Of a stretch of DNA of 45,430 nt, positions 14,468-21,738 are shown one piece after another; position 1 is the stretch's first letter, and every line of letters begins with the position of its first letter. Source of the DNA: Streptomyces flavidovirens DSM 40150 (lineage in GTDB: Bacteria > Actinomycetota > Actinomycetes > Streptomycetales > Streptomycetaceae). The stretch covers positions 1 through 45,430 of the forward strand of contig NZ_AUBE01000036.1 in the NCBI RefSeq assembly GCF_000429085.1, read 5' to 3'. A model generated the notes under the pieces. The model was given only the letters and a program-made list of their open reading frames with translations. It ran no database searches and was not told where the DNA came from. The position numbers were made by a program, and so were the translations under genes.

Positions 14468-14487
14468 GGTGTGGCAATACCCACACC
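14468..14487. promoter_or_regulatory. GGTGTGG-N6-CCACACC palindrome between bioF and bioB
   Basis: A perfect 7-bp inverted repeat with a 6-base spacer (CAATAC) lies in the divergent bioF/bioB promoter region, 57 bases from bioF and 66 bases from bioB. Its form and place suggest a repressor operator for biotin control. It does not match the BioQ pattern known from corynebacteria (TGAAC-n3-GTTAC) as I recall it. Confidence 0.4.
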
Positions 14488-14553
14488 TCGTGAGGCCGCT
14501 CTTGTGCGGTTCCTCCTTGGCGGCAGGCGGCGCCGTAGGTGAGGATCGGCTCC

Positions 14554-15693
14554 ATGGACCTGCTGAACACGCTGGTGGAGAAGGGGCTGCGGCGCGAGCT
14601 GCCGACCCGCGAAGAGGCGCTCGCCGTGCTGGCGACGACCGACGACGAGCTGCTCGATGTGGTGGCCGCGGCCGGAAAGGTACGCCGCCAGTGGTTCGGA
14701 CGGCGGGTGAAACTCAACTATCTGGTGAACCTCAAGTCGGGCCTGTGCCCCGAGGACTGTTCGTACTGCTCGCAGCGGCTCGGCTCGAAGGCCGAGATCC
14801 TGAAGTACACCTGGCTGAAGCCCGACGAGGCGTCCGAGGCGGCGGCGGCGGGGGTCGCGGGCGGGGCGAAGCGGGTGTGCCTGGTCGCGAGCGGGCGCGG
14901 GCCGACGGACAAGGACGTCGACCGCGTCTCGAAGACGATCGAAGCGATCAAGGACCGGCACGAGGACGTCGAGGTGTGCGCCTGCCTCGGCCTGCTGTCG
15001 GACGGACAGGCCGAGCGGCTGCGGGCGGCGGGCGCCGACGCGTACAACCACAACCTCAACACGTCCGAGGCGACGTACGGCGACATCACCACCACCCACA
15101 CCTACGCCGACCGCGTGGAGACGGTCCAGCAGGCGCAGGCGGCGGGCATGTCCGCGTGCTCCGGCCTGATCGCGGGCATGGGTGAGACCGACGCGGACCT
15201 CGTGGACGTGGTCTTCGCGCTGCGCGAGCTCGACCCCGACTCGGTGCCGGTGAACTTCCTGATCCCCTTTGAGGGGACGCCGCTCGCCAAGGAGTGGAAC
15301 CTGACGCCGCAGCGGGCGCTGCGCATTCTGGCCATGGTGCGGTTCGTCTGCCCGGACGTGGAGGTGCGGCTCGCGGGCGGGCGCGAGGTGCACTTGCGGA
15401 CCATGCAGCCGCTGGCGCTGCACCTGGTCAACTCGATCTTCCTCGGCGACTACCTGACCAGTGAGGGCCAGGCCGGCCAGGCCGACCTGGAGATGATCGC
15501 CGACGCCGGTTTCGAGGTGGAGGGGACGGACACGACGACCCTGCCGGAGCACCGGGCCGGTGGCGGCTGTGCGTCGGCGTGCGGCGAGCCGGCGGCCGGC
15601 AAGGACGCGTCCCCGGAGATTCCGGCGGCCCGTACGGACCTCGTGTCGGTACGGCGGCGGGGCGCCGGGACGGACCTCGCGCCCAATGCCTGA
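14554..15693 (+). CDS. bioB: Biotin synthase BioB
   Basis: A radical-SAM enzyme that inserts sulfur into dethiobiotin to make biotin, using a [4Fe-4S] and a [2Fe-2S] cluster. The start is ATG 14554, preceded by GGTGAGGA; the GTG at 14539 lacks an RBS. The product has 379 residues. The radical-SAM motif CPEDCSYC is at residues 65-72, followed by KRVCLVASGRGP, YNHNLNTSEATY, CSGLIAGMGET and VEVRLAGGREVH (the Arg and Cys ligands of the second cluster). There is a C-terminal extension of ~45 residues containing CASACGE, which is variable among actinobacteria. The stop overlaps the bioA start by 8 bases. Confidence 0.96.
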   Translation: MDLLNTLVEKGLRRELPTREEALAVLATTDDELLDVVAAAGKVRRQWFGRRVKLNYLVNLKSGLCPEDCSYCSQRLGSKAEILKYTWLKPDEASEAAAAGVAGGAKRVCLVASGRGPTDKDVDRVSKTIEAIKDRHEDVEVCACLGLLSDGQAERLRAAGADAYNHNLNTSEATYGDITTTHTYADRVETVQQAQAAGMSACSGLIAGMGETDADLVDVVFALRELDPDSVPVNFLIPFEGTPLAKEWNLTPQRALRILAMVRFVCPDVEVRLAGGREVHLRTMQPLALHLVNSIFLGDYLTSEGQAGQADLEMIADAGFEVEGTDTTTLPEHRAGGGCASACGEPAAGKDASPEIPAARTDLVSVRRRGAGTDLAPNA

Positions 15694-16993
15694 GCCGCTG
15701 TCCCCGGCCGAGCTGCTCCGGCTCGACCGCGAGCACGTGTGGCATCCGTACGGTCCGATGCCGGGCCGGGCCGAGCCGCTGCTGGTGGATTCGGCGTCCG
15801 GCGTACGCCTTCGCCTCGCTCAGCCGGCCCACGGGCAGGACGAGTTGATCGACGGCATGTCGTCCTGGTGGTCGGCGGTGCACGGCTACAACCACCCGGT
15901 CCTCAACGAGGCGGCGCGCGGTCAGCTCGACCGGATGAGCCATGTGATGTTCGGCGGGCTCACCCATGAGCCGGCGGTGCGCCTGGCCGCGAAGCTGGTG
16001 GAGATCACTCCCGAGCCGCTGCGGCACGTGTTCCTGGCCGACTCCGGTTCGGTGTCGGTCGAGGTCGCGGTCAAGATGTGCCTCCAGTACTGGCGCTCGG
16101 TGGGCCGCCCGGGCAAGCAGCGGCTGCTGACGTGGCGCGGCGGCTACCACGGGGACACCTGGCAGCCGATGGCGGTGTGCGACCCCGAGGGCGGGATGCA
16201 CGAGTTGTGGCAGGGGGTGCTGCCGCGCCAGATCTTCGCGGACGCGCCGCCGGCCGCGTACGACGCGGCGTACGCCGGCCACCTGCGCGAACTGATCGCC
16301 CGTCACGCGGACGAGCTGGCGGCGGTGATCGTGGAGCCGGTGGTGCAGGGCGCGGGCGGCATGCGCTTCCACTCGCCCGCGTACCTGCGGGTGCTGCGGG
16401 AGGCGTGCGACGAGCACGGCGTACTGCTGATCTTCGACGAGATCGCGACGGGCTTCGGCCGTACGGGGACGCTCTTCGCGTCGGAGCACGCGTCGGTCTC
16501 GCCCGATGTCCTGTGCCTGGGCAAGGCGCTGACCGGCGGCTATCTGACCATGTCGGCGACGCTGTGCACGGCTGAGGTGGCCGACGGCATCTCACGCGGC
16601 GAGGTGCCGGTCCTGGCCCACGGGCCGACGTTCATGGGCAACCCGCTGGCTTCGGCGGTGGCCTGCGCCTCGATCGACCTGCTGCTCGGCCAGGACTGGC
16701 AGGGCGAGGTCAAACGCATCGAAGCGGGGCTGGGCGACGGCCTGGCGCAGGTGACGGGACTGCCGGGGGTACGGGACGTACGGGTGCTGGGCGCGATCGG
16801 CGTCGTACAGCTGGGCCGCGCTCTCGACGAGGCCGCCATGGCAGCGGCGACGGAGGCGGCGGTACGGGAGGGCGTTTGGCTGCGCCCGTTCCGCGACCTG
16901 ATCTACACGATGCCGCCGTACGTCACGACCGACGCGGACCTGGCCCGCATCTGCGGGGCGGTACGAGCGGCGGCGGCGTCGGCGGGCGCGTGA
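15686..16993 (+). CDS. bioA: Adenosylmethionine--8-amino-7-oxononanoate transaminase BioA
   Basis: A class-III PLP aminotransferase that converts KAPA to DAPA with SAM as amino donor. The product has 435 residues from ATG 15686, which lies inside the last codons of bioB (8-base overlap). Signature parts: REHVWHPYGPM at the start, SSWWSAVHGYNHPVLNEA, FLADSGSVSVEVAVKMCLQY, TWRGGYHGDTWQPMAV, LIFDEIATGFGRTGTLFA and the PLP lysine in LCLGKALTGGYLTMS. The frame extends back into bioB, but the earlier part is only its shadow. It is translated together with bioB; bioD follows after 72 bases. Confidence 0.96.
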   Translation: MPEPLSPAELLRLDREHVWHPYGPMPGRAEPLLVDSASGVRLRLAQPAHGQDELIDGMSSWWSAVHGYNHPVLNEAARGQLDRMSHVMFGGLTHEPAVRLAAKLVEITPEPLRHVFLADSGSVSVEVAVKMCLQYWRSVGRPGKQRLLTWRGGYHGDTWQPMAVCDPEGGMHELWQGVLPRQIFADAPPAAYDAAYAGHLRELIARHADELAAVIVEPVVQGAGGMRFHSPAYLRVLREACDEHGVLLIFDEIATGFGRTGTLFASEHASVSPDVLCLGKALTGGYLTMSATLCTAEVADGISRGEVPVLAHGPTFMGNPLASAVACASIDLLLGQDWQGEVKRIEAGLGDGLAQVTGLPGVRDVRVLGAIGVVQLGRALDEAAMAAATEAAVREGVWLRPFRDLIYTMPPYVTTDADLARICGAVRAAAASAGA

Positions 16994-17065
16994 GTGGCTC
17001 TTCCCCCAGCCCCGCCAGACACGCACTACCGTCAGACACGCACTACTGAGGCAGGAACACACCGC

Positions 17066-17761
17066 ATGACCGTCATCGTCATCAGTGGCACCGGAACCGA
17101 GATCGGCAAGACCGTCGTCACGGCCGCCCTCGCAGCCGTCGCCCGAACCCAGGGCCGTACCGTCGCGGTGCTCAAGCCCGCCCAGACCGGGCTCGCCGCG
17201 GGGGAGCCGGGGGACGCCGACGAGGTCGTGCGGCTGGCGGGCGACGGAGTGACCGGGGTCGAACTCGCCCGGTTCCCCGAGCCCCTGGCGCCCGCGACCG
17301 CCGCCCGCCGAGCGGGCCTGCCCCCCGTACGGCCGCACGACGTCGCCAAGGCGGCGGCCGAACTGGCCACCGAGTACGACCTCGTGCTCGTCGAAGGCGC
17401 GGGTGGTCTCCTCGTCCGCTTCGACGACGAAGGCGCCACCCTCGCCGACGCCGCCCGCCTCCTCGACGCGCCCGTCCTCGTCGTCACCCCGGCCGCCCTC
17501 GGCACACTGAATTCGACCGCGCTGACCGCCGAGGCCCTGCGCGCCCGCGGAATCGAGATGCTCGGAGTCGTCATCGGCAGCTGGCCCGGCGCCCCCGGCC
17601 TCGCGGAACGGTGCAATGTGATCGATCTGCCGGAGGCGGCGGGAGGAGCCCCCCTGCTCGGCGCCGTTCCCGAAGGCGCGGGCGCCCTGGACCCGGCTGA
17701 ATTCCGTACCCGCGCCACGACATGGCTCGCGCCCCCGCTGGGCGGGACCTGGCAGCCGTAA
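17066..17761 (+). CDS. bioD: Dethiobiotin synthetase BioD
   Basis: An ATP-dependent carboxylase that closes the ureido ring of DAPA to form dethiobiotin. The 231-residue product starts at ATG 17066 (GCAGGAA 8 bases before) with VIVISGTGTEIGKTVVTAAL, whose P-loop is residues 8-16. LKPAQTGLA follows (the catalytic Lys region), then VEGAGGLLVRFDD with the conserved Glu-Gly-Ala-Gly, and VVTPAALGTLNSTALT. An open extension upstream (from 16994) has no family match. It is the last gene of the bioB-bioA-bioD unit. Confidence 0.95.
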   Translation: MTVIVISGTGTEIGKTVVTAALAAVARTQGRTVAVLKPAQTGLAAGEPGDADEVVRLAGDGVTGVELARFPEPLAPATAARRAGLPPVRPHDVAKAAAELATEYDLVLVEGAGGLLVRFDDEGATLADAARLLDAPVLVVTPAALGTLNSTALTAEALRARGIEMLGVVIGSWPGAPGLAERCNVIDLPEAAGGAPLLGAVPEGAGALDPAEFRTRATTWLAPPLGGTWQP

Positions 17762-17786
17762 CACCTGTAGCGCCCGTAACGCCCGT

Positions 17787-18161
17787 ATGGTCGTCGCCAT
17801 GCGAGCACGTATCGACGAAATCGTCTTCGACTGCGCGGACCCGGCCGCCCTGGTCCGCTTCTGGGCCGCCCTGCTGGGCGGCGAACCGGTCGACCGGAGT
17901 CCGGACTGGTCGTACGTCGACCCGCCGGACTGGACCCGGGTCGCGTTCCAGCGCGTACCGGAGGGGAAGGCCGCCAAGAACCGGCTGCATCTCGACCTGG
18001 ACGCGGGCGATCTGGACACGGCGAGTGCCGAGGCGGAGCGCCTCGGCGCGACCAGGACCGGCGGCATCGTCACCGACGAGCACGGCTCCTTCCAGGTGCT
18101 GCTGGACCCGGAAGGCAACGAGTTCTGCTTCGTGAGCGGAGTGAGCCGCCCGACGGGGTAA
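17787..18161 (+). CDS. VOC-superfamily (glyoxalase-like) protein
   Basis: A 124-residue Glyoxalase_6-type protein: RIDEIVFDCADPAALVRFWA, RVPEGKAAKNRLHLDLD and LLDPEGNEFCFV. It shares architecture with the gene at 9355-9741 but is clearly diverged. Substrate unknown. A second ATG at 17799 may be the true start: TATGGT ends 7 bases before it, fitting leaderless transcription, and neither ATG has an RBS. It lies 25 bases after bioD on the same strand, but nothing links it to biotin. Confidence 0.82.
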   Translation: MVVAMRARIDEIVFDCADPAALVRFWAALLGGEPVDRSPDWSYVDPPDWTRVAFQRVPEGKAAKNRLHLDLDAGDLDTASAEAERLGATRTGGIVTDEHGSFQVLLDPEGNEFCFVSGVSRPTG

Positions 18162-18201
18162 GTATCGCGGTAGCCGTACGCCCCACCGGAGGAGGTCCGT
18201 G

Positions 18202-18909
18202 ATGCCCGAGCGCCGCAGCAAGGTTCGCCGGGACGCCGTGCACCACCCGCTCTTCGCACGCTTCTACGCCCGTTTCAGCGTGGCGGCCGACCTGAGAGGC
18301 GGGGTGGCGGCGCATCGCGCGGAGCTGTTGTCCGGTCTCTCGGGCCGGGTCATCGAGATCGGCGCGGGCAACGGGCTGAACTTCGCCCATTACCCGTCGG
18401 CCGTCTCGGAGGTCGTGGCCATCGAACCGGAGCGCAGCCTGCGCCAGTTGGCGGTGAAGGCCGCCCTGGACGCCGGAGTCCCGGTGGACGTGGTGCCGGG
18501 CGCCGCGGAGGCGCTGCCGGTCAAGAGCGAGGCGTTCGACGCGGCGGTGGTGTCGCTGGTGCTGTGCAGCGTGCGGGACGTGCCGCGCGCCCTCTCCGAG
18601 ATCAGGCGCGTCCTGCGGCCCGGCGGCGAGCTGCGCTTCTTCGAGCACGGCAGGGGCGAGGGCAGGGCCATGGTGACGGCCCAGCGGGTGCTGGACCGCA
18701 CCGTATGGCCGGTGCTCTTCGGCGGCTGCCACACGGCACGGGACCCGCTGGCGGGCATCGCGGCGGCGGGGTTCGACATCGGCACGTACCGGCGGCTGTT
18801 CATACCGGAGAAGGGCCCCAAACTGCCGTCGTCGCCGTGCGTGCTGGGCGTGGCACACCGGCCTCCGGAGAACTCGGAGGCCCGGCGGCAGGCTCCGGAG
18901 GTCCCGTAG
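18202..18909 (+). CDS. Class I SAM-dependent methyltransferase
   Basis: A 235-residue methyltransferase of the UbiE/Methyltransf_11 type. Motif I is VIEIGAGNGLNFAHYP, motif II is VVAIEPERSLRQLA, and the region DAAVVSLVLCSVRDVPRAL with LRPGGELRFFEHGR gives motifs III-IV. I chose ATG 18202 because GGAGGAGGT is at normal distance; the GTG one codon earlier is too close. The substrate is unknown. The 3' end lies in the first copy of an 18-bp tandem repeat, so the last residues (QAPEVP) may vary between strains. Confidence 0.88.
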   Translation: MPERRSKVRRDAVHHPLFARFYARFSVAADLRGGVAAHRAELLSGLSGRVIEIGAGNGLNFAHYPSAVSEVVAIEPERSLRQLAVKAALDAGVPVDVVPGAAEALPVKSEAFDAAVVSLVLCSVRDVPRALSEIRRVLRPGGELRFFEHGRGEGRAMVTAQRVLDRTVWPVLFGGCHTARDPLAGIAAAGFDIGTYRRLFIPEKGPKLPSSPCVLGVAHRPPENSEARRQAPEVP

Positions 18910-18952
18910 CGGCCGAAGGTCCCGTAGCGGCCGGAGGTCCCGTAGAGGCCGG
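18895..18952. repeat. 18-bp tandem repeat, three copies, spanning the methyltransferase stop
   Basis: The unit GGAGGTCCCGTAGCGGCC occurs about three times with small changes (GAAG/GGAG, AGCGG/AGAGG). The TAG stop codon at 18907-18909 is part of the first copy. Such a repeat can shift the end of the protein if the copy number or frame changes. Confidence 0.7.
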
Positions 18953-18966
18953 CGCTTTCGAAAGCG
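18953..18966. terminator. CGCTTTCGAAAGCG palindrome between convergent genes
   Basis: A perfect 14-bp palindrome lies between the methyltransferase and the convergent toxin gene. As RNA it would make only a short stem, so it may be a weak bidirectional terminator or a protein site. Confidence 0.3.
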
Positions 18967-18992
18967 GGCCCCCTGGGCGGCCGTGGGGCTCG

Positions 18993-19361
18993 CTAGCTCC
19001 ACTGCCGCAGCTCGTCCGCGATCACGCGCACGTCCGCCTTGCCCTCCTTGACGAGCCTGGCCAGGTCCCGCACCTGTTCGGGCGAGGTCACGACCTTCAG
19101 TCCGCAGGCGACGAGATAGCCGTACGCGACGGCCGACGCGAACATCGCGTTCGAGCGCTCCAGCGCCGGCACGTGCAGCAACAACTGGAGCAGGGCGGCC
19201 GCGCGGGCGGCCGGATCGCTGTAGACGGGGATCCCGAATATCTCCGCCTCGTGCCGGGCCACTGCGGCGACGAGCGCGCCCCAGTCGACGACCTGCGGGT
19301 CACCCGGAGTTTTGCGTTCGGCGATCATGAGGAGCCAGGCGAGGTCGATCTTGAGAGTCAA
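18993..19361 (-). CDS. Fic/Doc-family toxin-like protein
   Basis: A 122-residue protein of the Doc-like group found in Streptomyces TA pairs. Family-like segments are RIDLAWLLMIAE-type start, DPQVVDWGALVAAVARHEAE, IPVYSDPAARAAALLQLLLH and HVPALERSNAMFASAVAYGY. Doc enzymes phosphorylate EF-Tu and Fic enzymes AMPylate targets using an HxFx(D/A)GNxR motif. Here that motif is only loosely kept (His, then ERSNA), so the activity may differ or be lost. The TTG start overlaps the antitoxin stop as TTGA, so the pair is coupled. Confidence 0.75.
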   Translation of the reverse strand: MTLKIDLAWLLMIAERKTPGDPQVVDWGALVAAVARHEAEIFGIPVYSDPAARAAALLQLLLHVPALERSNAMFASAVAYGYLVACGLKVVTSPEQVRDLARLVKEGKADVRVIADELRQWS

Positions 19362-19585
19362 CGCTTGCCTTCGCGCTCCGTGCCGAACTCCTCCGCGAAC
19401 ACCGACTCGTACTGCCTCATGAAGTCGGACGCGGCCTCGACGAAGGTACGTCCCACCTCCCCCGCGTCCTGCCTGACGAGCTCCTCGATGTAGCGGTTCA
19501 CGCTCATCCCCCGCTGGAGGGCGCGCTGTCGCGCGGCCTCGGCGGTGGTCTCGTCCACCCGTACGTTCAGCTGAGTCTTTGCCAC
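19358..19585 (-). CDS. Ribbon-helix-helix antitoxin
   Basis: A 75-residue protein whose N-terminal half is an RHH DNA-binding domain: TQLNVRVDETTAEAARQRAL then QRGMSVNRYIEELVRQDAGE. The C-terminal half (FVEAASDFMRQYESVFAEEF) is acidic and amphipathic, as expected for toxin neutralisation. It precedes the Doc-like gene with a 4-base overlap, the usual antitoxin-first order. Doc is normally paired with Phd, so an RHH partner is a variant arrangement, though common in Streptomyces. It probably represses its own promoter. Confidence 0.82.
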   Translation of the reverse strand: MAKTQLNVRVDETTAEAARQRALQRGMSVNRYIEELVRQDAGEVGRTFVEAASDFMRQYESVFAEEFGTEREGKR

Positions 19586-19687
19586 ACCACCAAGCTAGCG
19601 CGACGGCGCTAGCACCGGCAAGGGGGACGCGACGAGGGGTGGGAAAGGGGTCGACGCCGTGACGCGCGGGGTGGTGGGATGCCAGGC

Positions 19688-20140
19688 ATGGATGATCTTC
19701 GTATACGGGCCGCGACGCCCGACGACCTCGACGCGGTGCTGGCTTTCTGGAAGGAGGCCGCCGAGGGAACGAGCATCAGCGACGACCGCGCGGGTGTCGA
19801 GCGGCTGGTCGTCCGCGACCCCGAGGCGCTGATCCTGGCTGAGCTCGGCGACGCCGGAGGCACCGGCGGTGGGGGCGCCGGGCTCGTCGGCACCGTCATC
19901 GCGGGCTTCGACGGCTGGCGCTGTCACCTGTACCGGCTGGCGGTGCACCCGGACCGGCGGCGGCGTGGCATCAGCGCCGCGCTGCTCGCGGCGGCGGAGG
20001 AACGGTTCGTGGCGCTGGGCGGGCGACGCGGCGACGCGATGGTCCTGGCGGAGAACGAGCGCGCGCACCACGCCTGGCGGGCCGCGGGGTACGCCCCGGA
20101 GCAGCAGTGGCGGCGGTGGGTCAAGCCGCTCACAGGGTGA
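19688..20140 (+). CDS. GNAT-family N-acetyltransferase
   Basis: A 150-residue acetyltransferase: DLRIRAATPDDLDAVLAFWK at the N-terminus, then LYRLAVHPDRRRRGISAALL, the acetyl-CoA-binding motif (R-x-x-G-x-A/S), and a C-terminal VLAENERAHHAWRAAGYAPE. The substrate is unknown. I chose ATG 19688 with GGTGGG about 9 bases before it; ATG 19679 is only 9 bases earlier with its RBS too close. It is divergent from the RHH antitoxin. Confidence 0.87.
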   Translation: MDDLRIRAATPDDLDAVLAFWKEAAEGTSISDDRAGVERLVVRDPEALILAELGDAGGTGGGGAGLVGTVIAGFDGWRCHLYRLAVHPDRRRRGISAALLAAAEERFVALGGRRGDAMVLAENERAHHAWRAAGYAPEQQWRRWVKPLTG

Positions 20141-20180
20141 CATTTGGGCTGACTTCTGTCGCAATTCACTCGTCCCTCTA

Positions 20181-20234
20181 CCATGGGCGGATCATTCACC
20201 CCCTTTTTTGAAAGGTGTGAGCGTCCGCCCATGG
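20181..20234 (+). promoter_or_regulatory. Long hairpin in the leader of the CNNM/CBS operon
   Basis: CCATGGGCGGA (20181-20191) pairs perfectly with TCCGCCCATGG (20224-20234). The inner part can extend with ATTCACCCCCTTT opposite AAAGGTGTGAG around a T-rich loop. It lies 67 bases before the first gene. It could be a terminator/attenuator or a metal-responsive leader, as the genes encode likely divalent-cation transporters. Confidence 0.45.
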
Positions 20235-20301
20235 GCGAGCCTCCCAGTCGACATCGCGCACTCCTCCCCGCCCTGCCCGATCATGGGGCGGAGGTGAACC
20301 G

Positions 20302-21738
20302 ATGACCGAAGTGCTTCTGCTCGCCCTGGCCCTGCTGCTCTCGCTCGCCTGCGGAGCCTTTGTCGCGGCGGAGTTCTCCCTGACCACGATCGAGCGCGGA
20401 GACCTCGAACGCGCGGTGGACCGCGGCGAGCGGGGTGCGTCGAGTGCCCTGAAGGCCGTACGCAGCCTTACGTTCCAGCTCTCCGGCGCCCAGCTCGGCA
20501 TCACCGTGACCAACCTCCTCGTCGGCATGCTCGCCGAGCCTTCCATCGGCAAGCTGATCCGCGGCCCGCTCAGGGCAGTCGGCCTGTCCCCCGCGGCGTC
20601 CTCGTCGGTGGCTCTCGCCCTCGGCACCGGGCTGTCCACCGTCGTCCTGATGGTCGTCGGCGAGCTGGTGCCCAAGAACTGGGCGATCTCCTCGCCGCTG
20701 GGCGTGGCCAAGGTCGTGGCCGCCCCGCAGCGGATGTTCAGCCTTGTCTTCCGGCCGCTCATCAGCCACCTCAACGGCTCGGCGAACCGGATCGTGCGGC
20801 GCCTGGGCATGGAGCCCGCCGAGGAACTGGCGTCCGCCCGCAACCCCCAGGAGCTCGTCGCCCTCGCGCGACACTCGGCGCGGGAGGGCGCGCTGGAGGC
20901 CGACACCGCCGAGTTGTTCGTACGGACCCTCAATCTGGCGGAACTGAACGCGCAGAACGTGATGACCCCGCGGGTGCAGGTCACCGCACTGGACGTGCAG
21001 GCCACCGCGGAGGACGTCGCGAACGCCACCCGCGCGACCGGCCTGTCGCGCTTCCCCGTCTACCGGGGCAGCCTCGACTCAGTCGTCGGCATCGCGCACA
21101 TCAAGGATGTACTGACCGTGCCCGCCGACCGCAGGCCGTCGTACCCCGTCGCGTCTCTGCTGCGCGAACCCCTGCTCGTACCGGAGACGCTTACCGTGGA
21201 CCGGCTCCTCGACCGGCTGTCGGGCAAGCACACCATGGCCGTCGTCATCGACGAATACGGCGGGACCGCGGGCGTCGTGACGCTGGAGGACATCGTCGAG
21301 GAAGTCGTCGGCGAGGTGCGCGACGAGCACGATCCGCACGAGACACCGGACCTCGCCCCGGCGGGCGAGGACGCCGACGGGCGGGTGCTGTGGTCGGCGG
21401 ACGGCGCGGCCAGGACGGACCAGCTGGAGCGGGTCGGGCTGCGGCTGGGCGAGGGCCCGTACGAGACGCTCGCCGGGCTGGTTGCCCACGAGCTGGGACG
21501 CATCCCGGCCGTGGGTGACCGCATCGACGTGGCCGGGTGGCAGCTCGACGTGGTGGACGCGACGGGGCGGCGCGCGGCACGTGTGCTGCTGCACGCGCCC
21601 CTGCCGGGCGATTCCACCGGCTCGCCCGACTCCACCGGTTCCGCAGGTTCCGCCGGTTCCCCTGAGTCGCTCGGCTCCACCGGCTCCTTCCACTCCACCG
21701 ACTCCTTCGGCTCCGGGGACAAGGAGGCCGGGCGATGA
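20302..21738 (+). CDS. CNNM-type membrane protein with CBS pair and CorC_HlyC domain (hemolysin family)
   Basis: A 478-residue protein. The N-terminal DUF21/CNNM domain has hydrophobic segments at about residues 3-25, 60-80 and 95-120 and the motif GELVPKNWAI. A CBS pair follows (MTPRVQVTALDVQATAEDVA, SRFPVYRGSLDSVVGIAHIK, HTMAVVIDEYGGTAGVVTLE, DIVEEVVGEVRDEHDPHE). A CorC_HlyC domain ends around residue 430. The C-terminal tail of ~40 residues is low complexity, rich in Ser, Gly and Thr, and encoded by imperfect repeats. Family members move or sense Mg2+/Co2+; that role is inferred. RBS GGAGGTG precedes the ATG. It is coupled (ATGA) to a second member of the family. Confidence 0.92.
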   Translation: MTEVLLLALALLLSLACGAFVAAEFSLTTIERGDLERAVDRGERGASSALKAVRSLTFQLSGAQLGITVTNLLVGMLAEPSIGKLIRGPLRAVGLSPAASSSVALALGTGLSTVVLMVVGELVPKNWAISSPLGVAKVVAAPQRMFSLVFRPLISHLNGSANRIVRRLGMEPAEELASARNPQELVALARHSAREGALEADTAELFVRTLNLAELNAQNVMTPRVQVTALDVQATAEDVANATRATGLSRFPVYRGSLDSVVGIAHIKDVLTVPADRRPSYPVASLLREPLLVPETLTVDRLLDRLSGKHTMAVVIDEYGGTAGVVTLEDIVEEVVGEVRDEHDPHETPDLAPAGEDADGRVLWSADGAARTDQLERVGLRLGEGPYETLAGLVAHELGRIPAVGDRIDVAGWQLDVVDATGRRAARVLLHAPLPGDSTGSPDSTGSAGSAGSPESLGSTGSFHSTDSFGSGDKEAGR

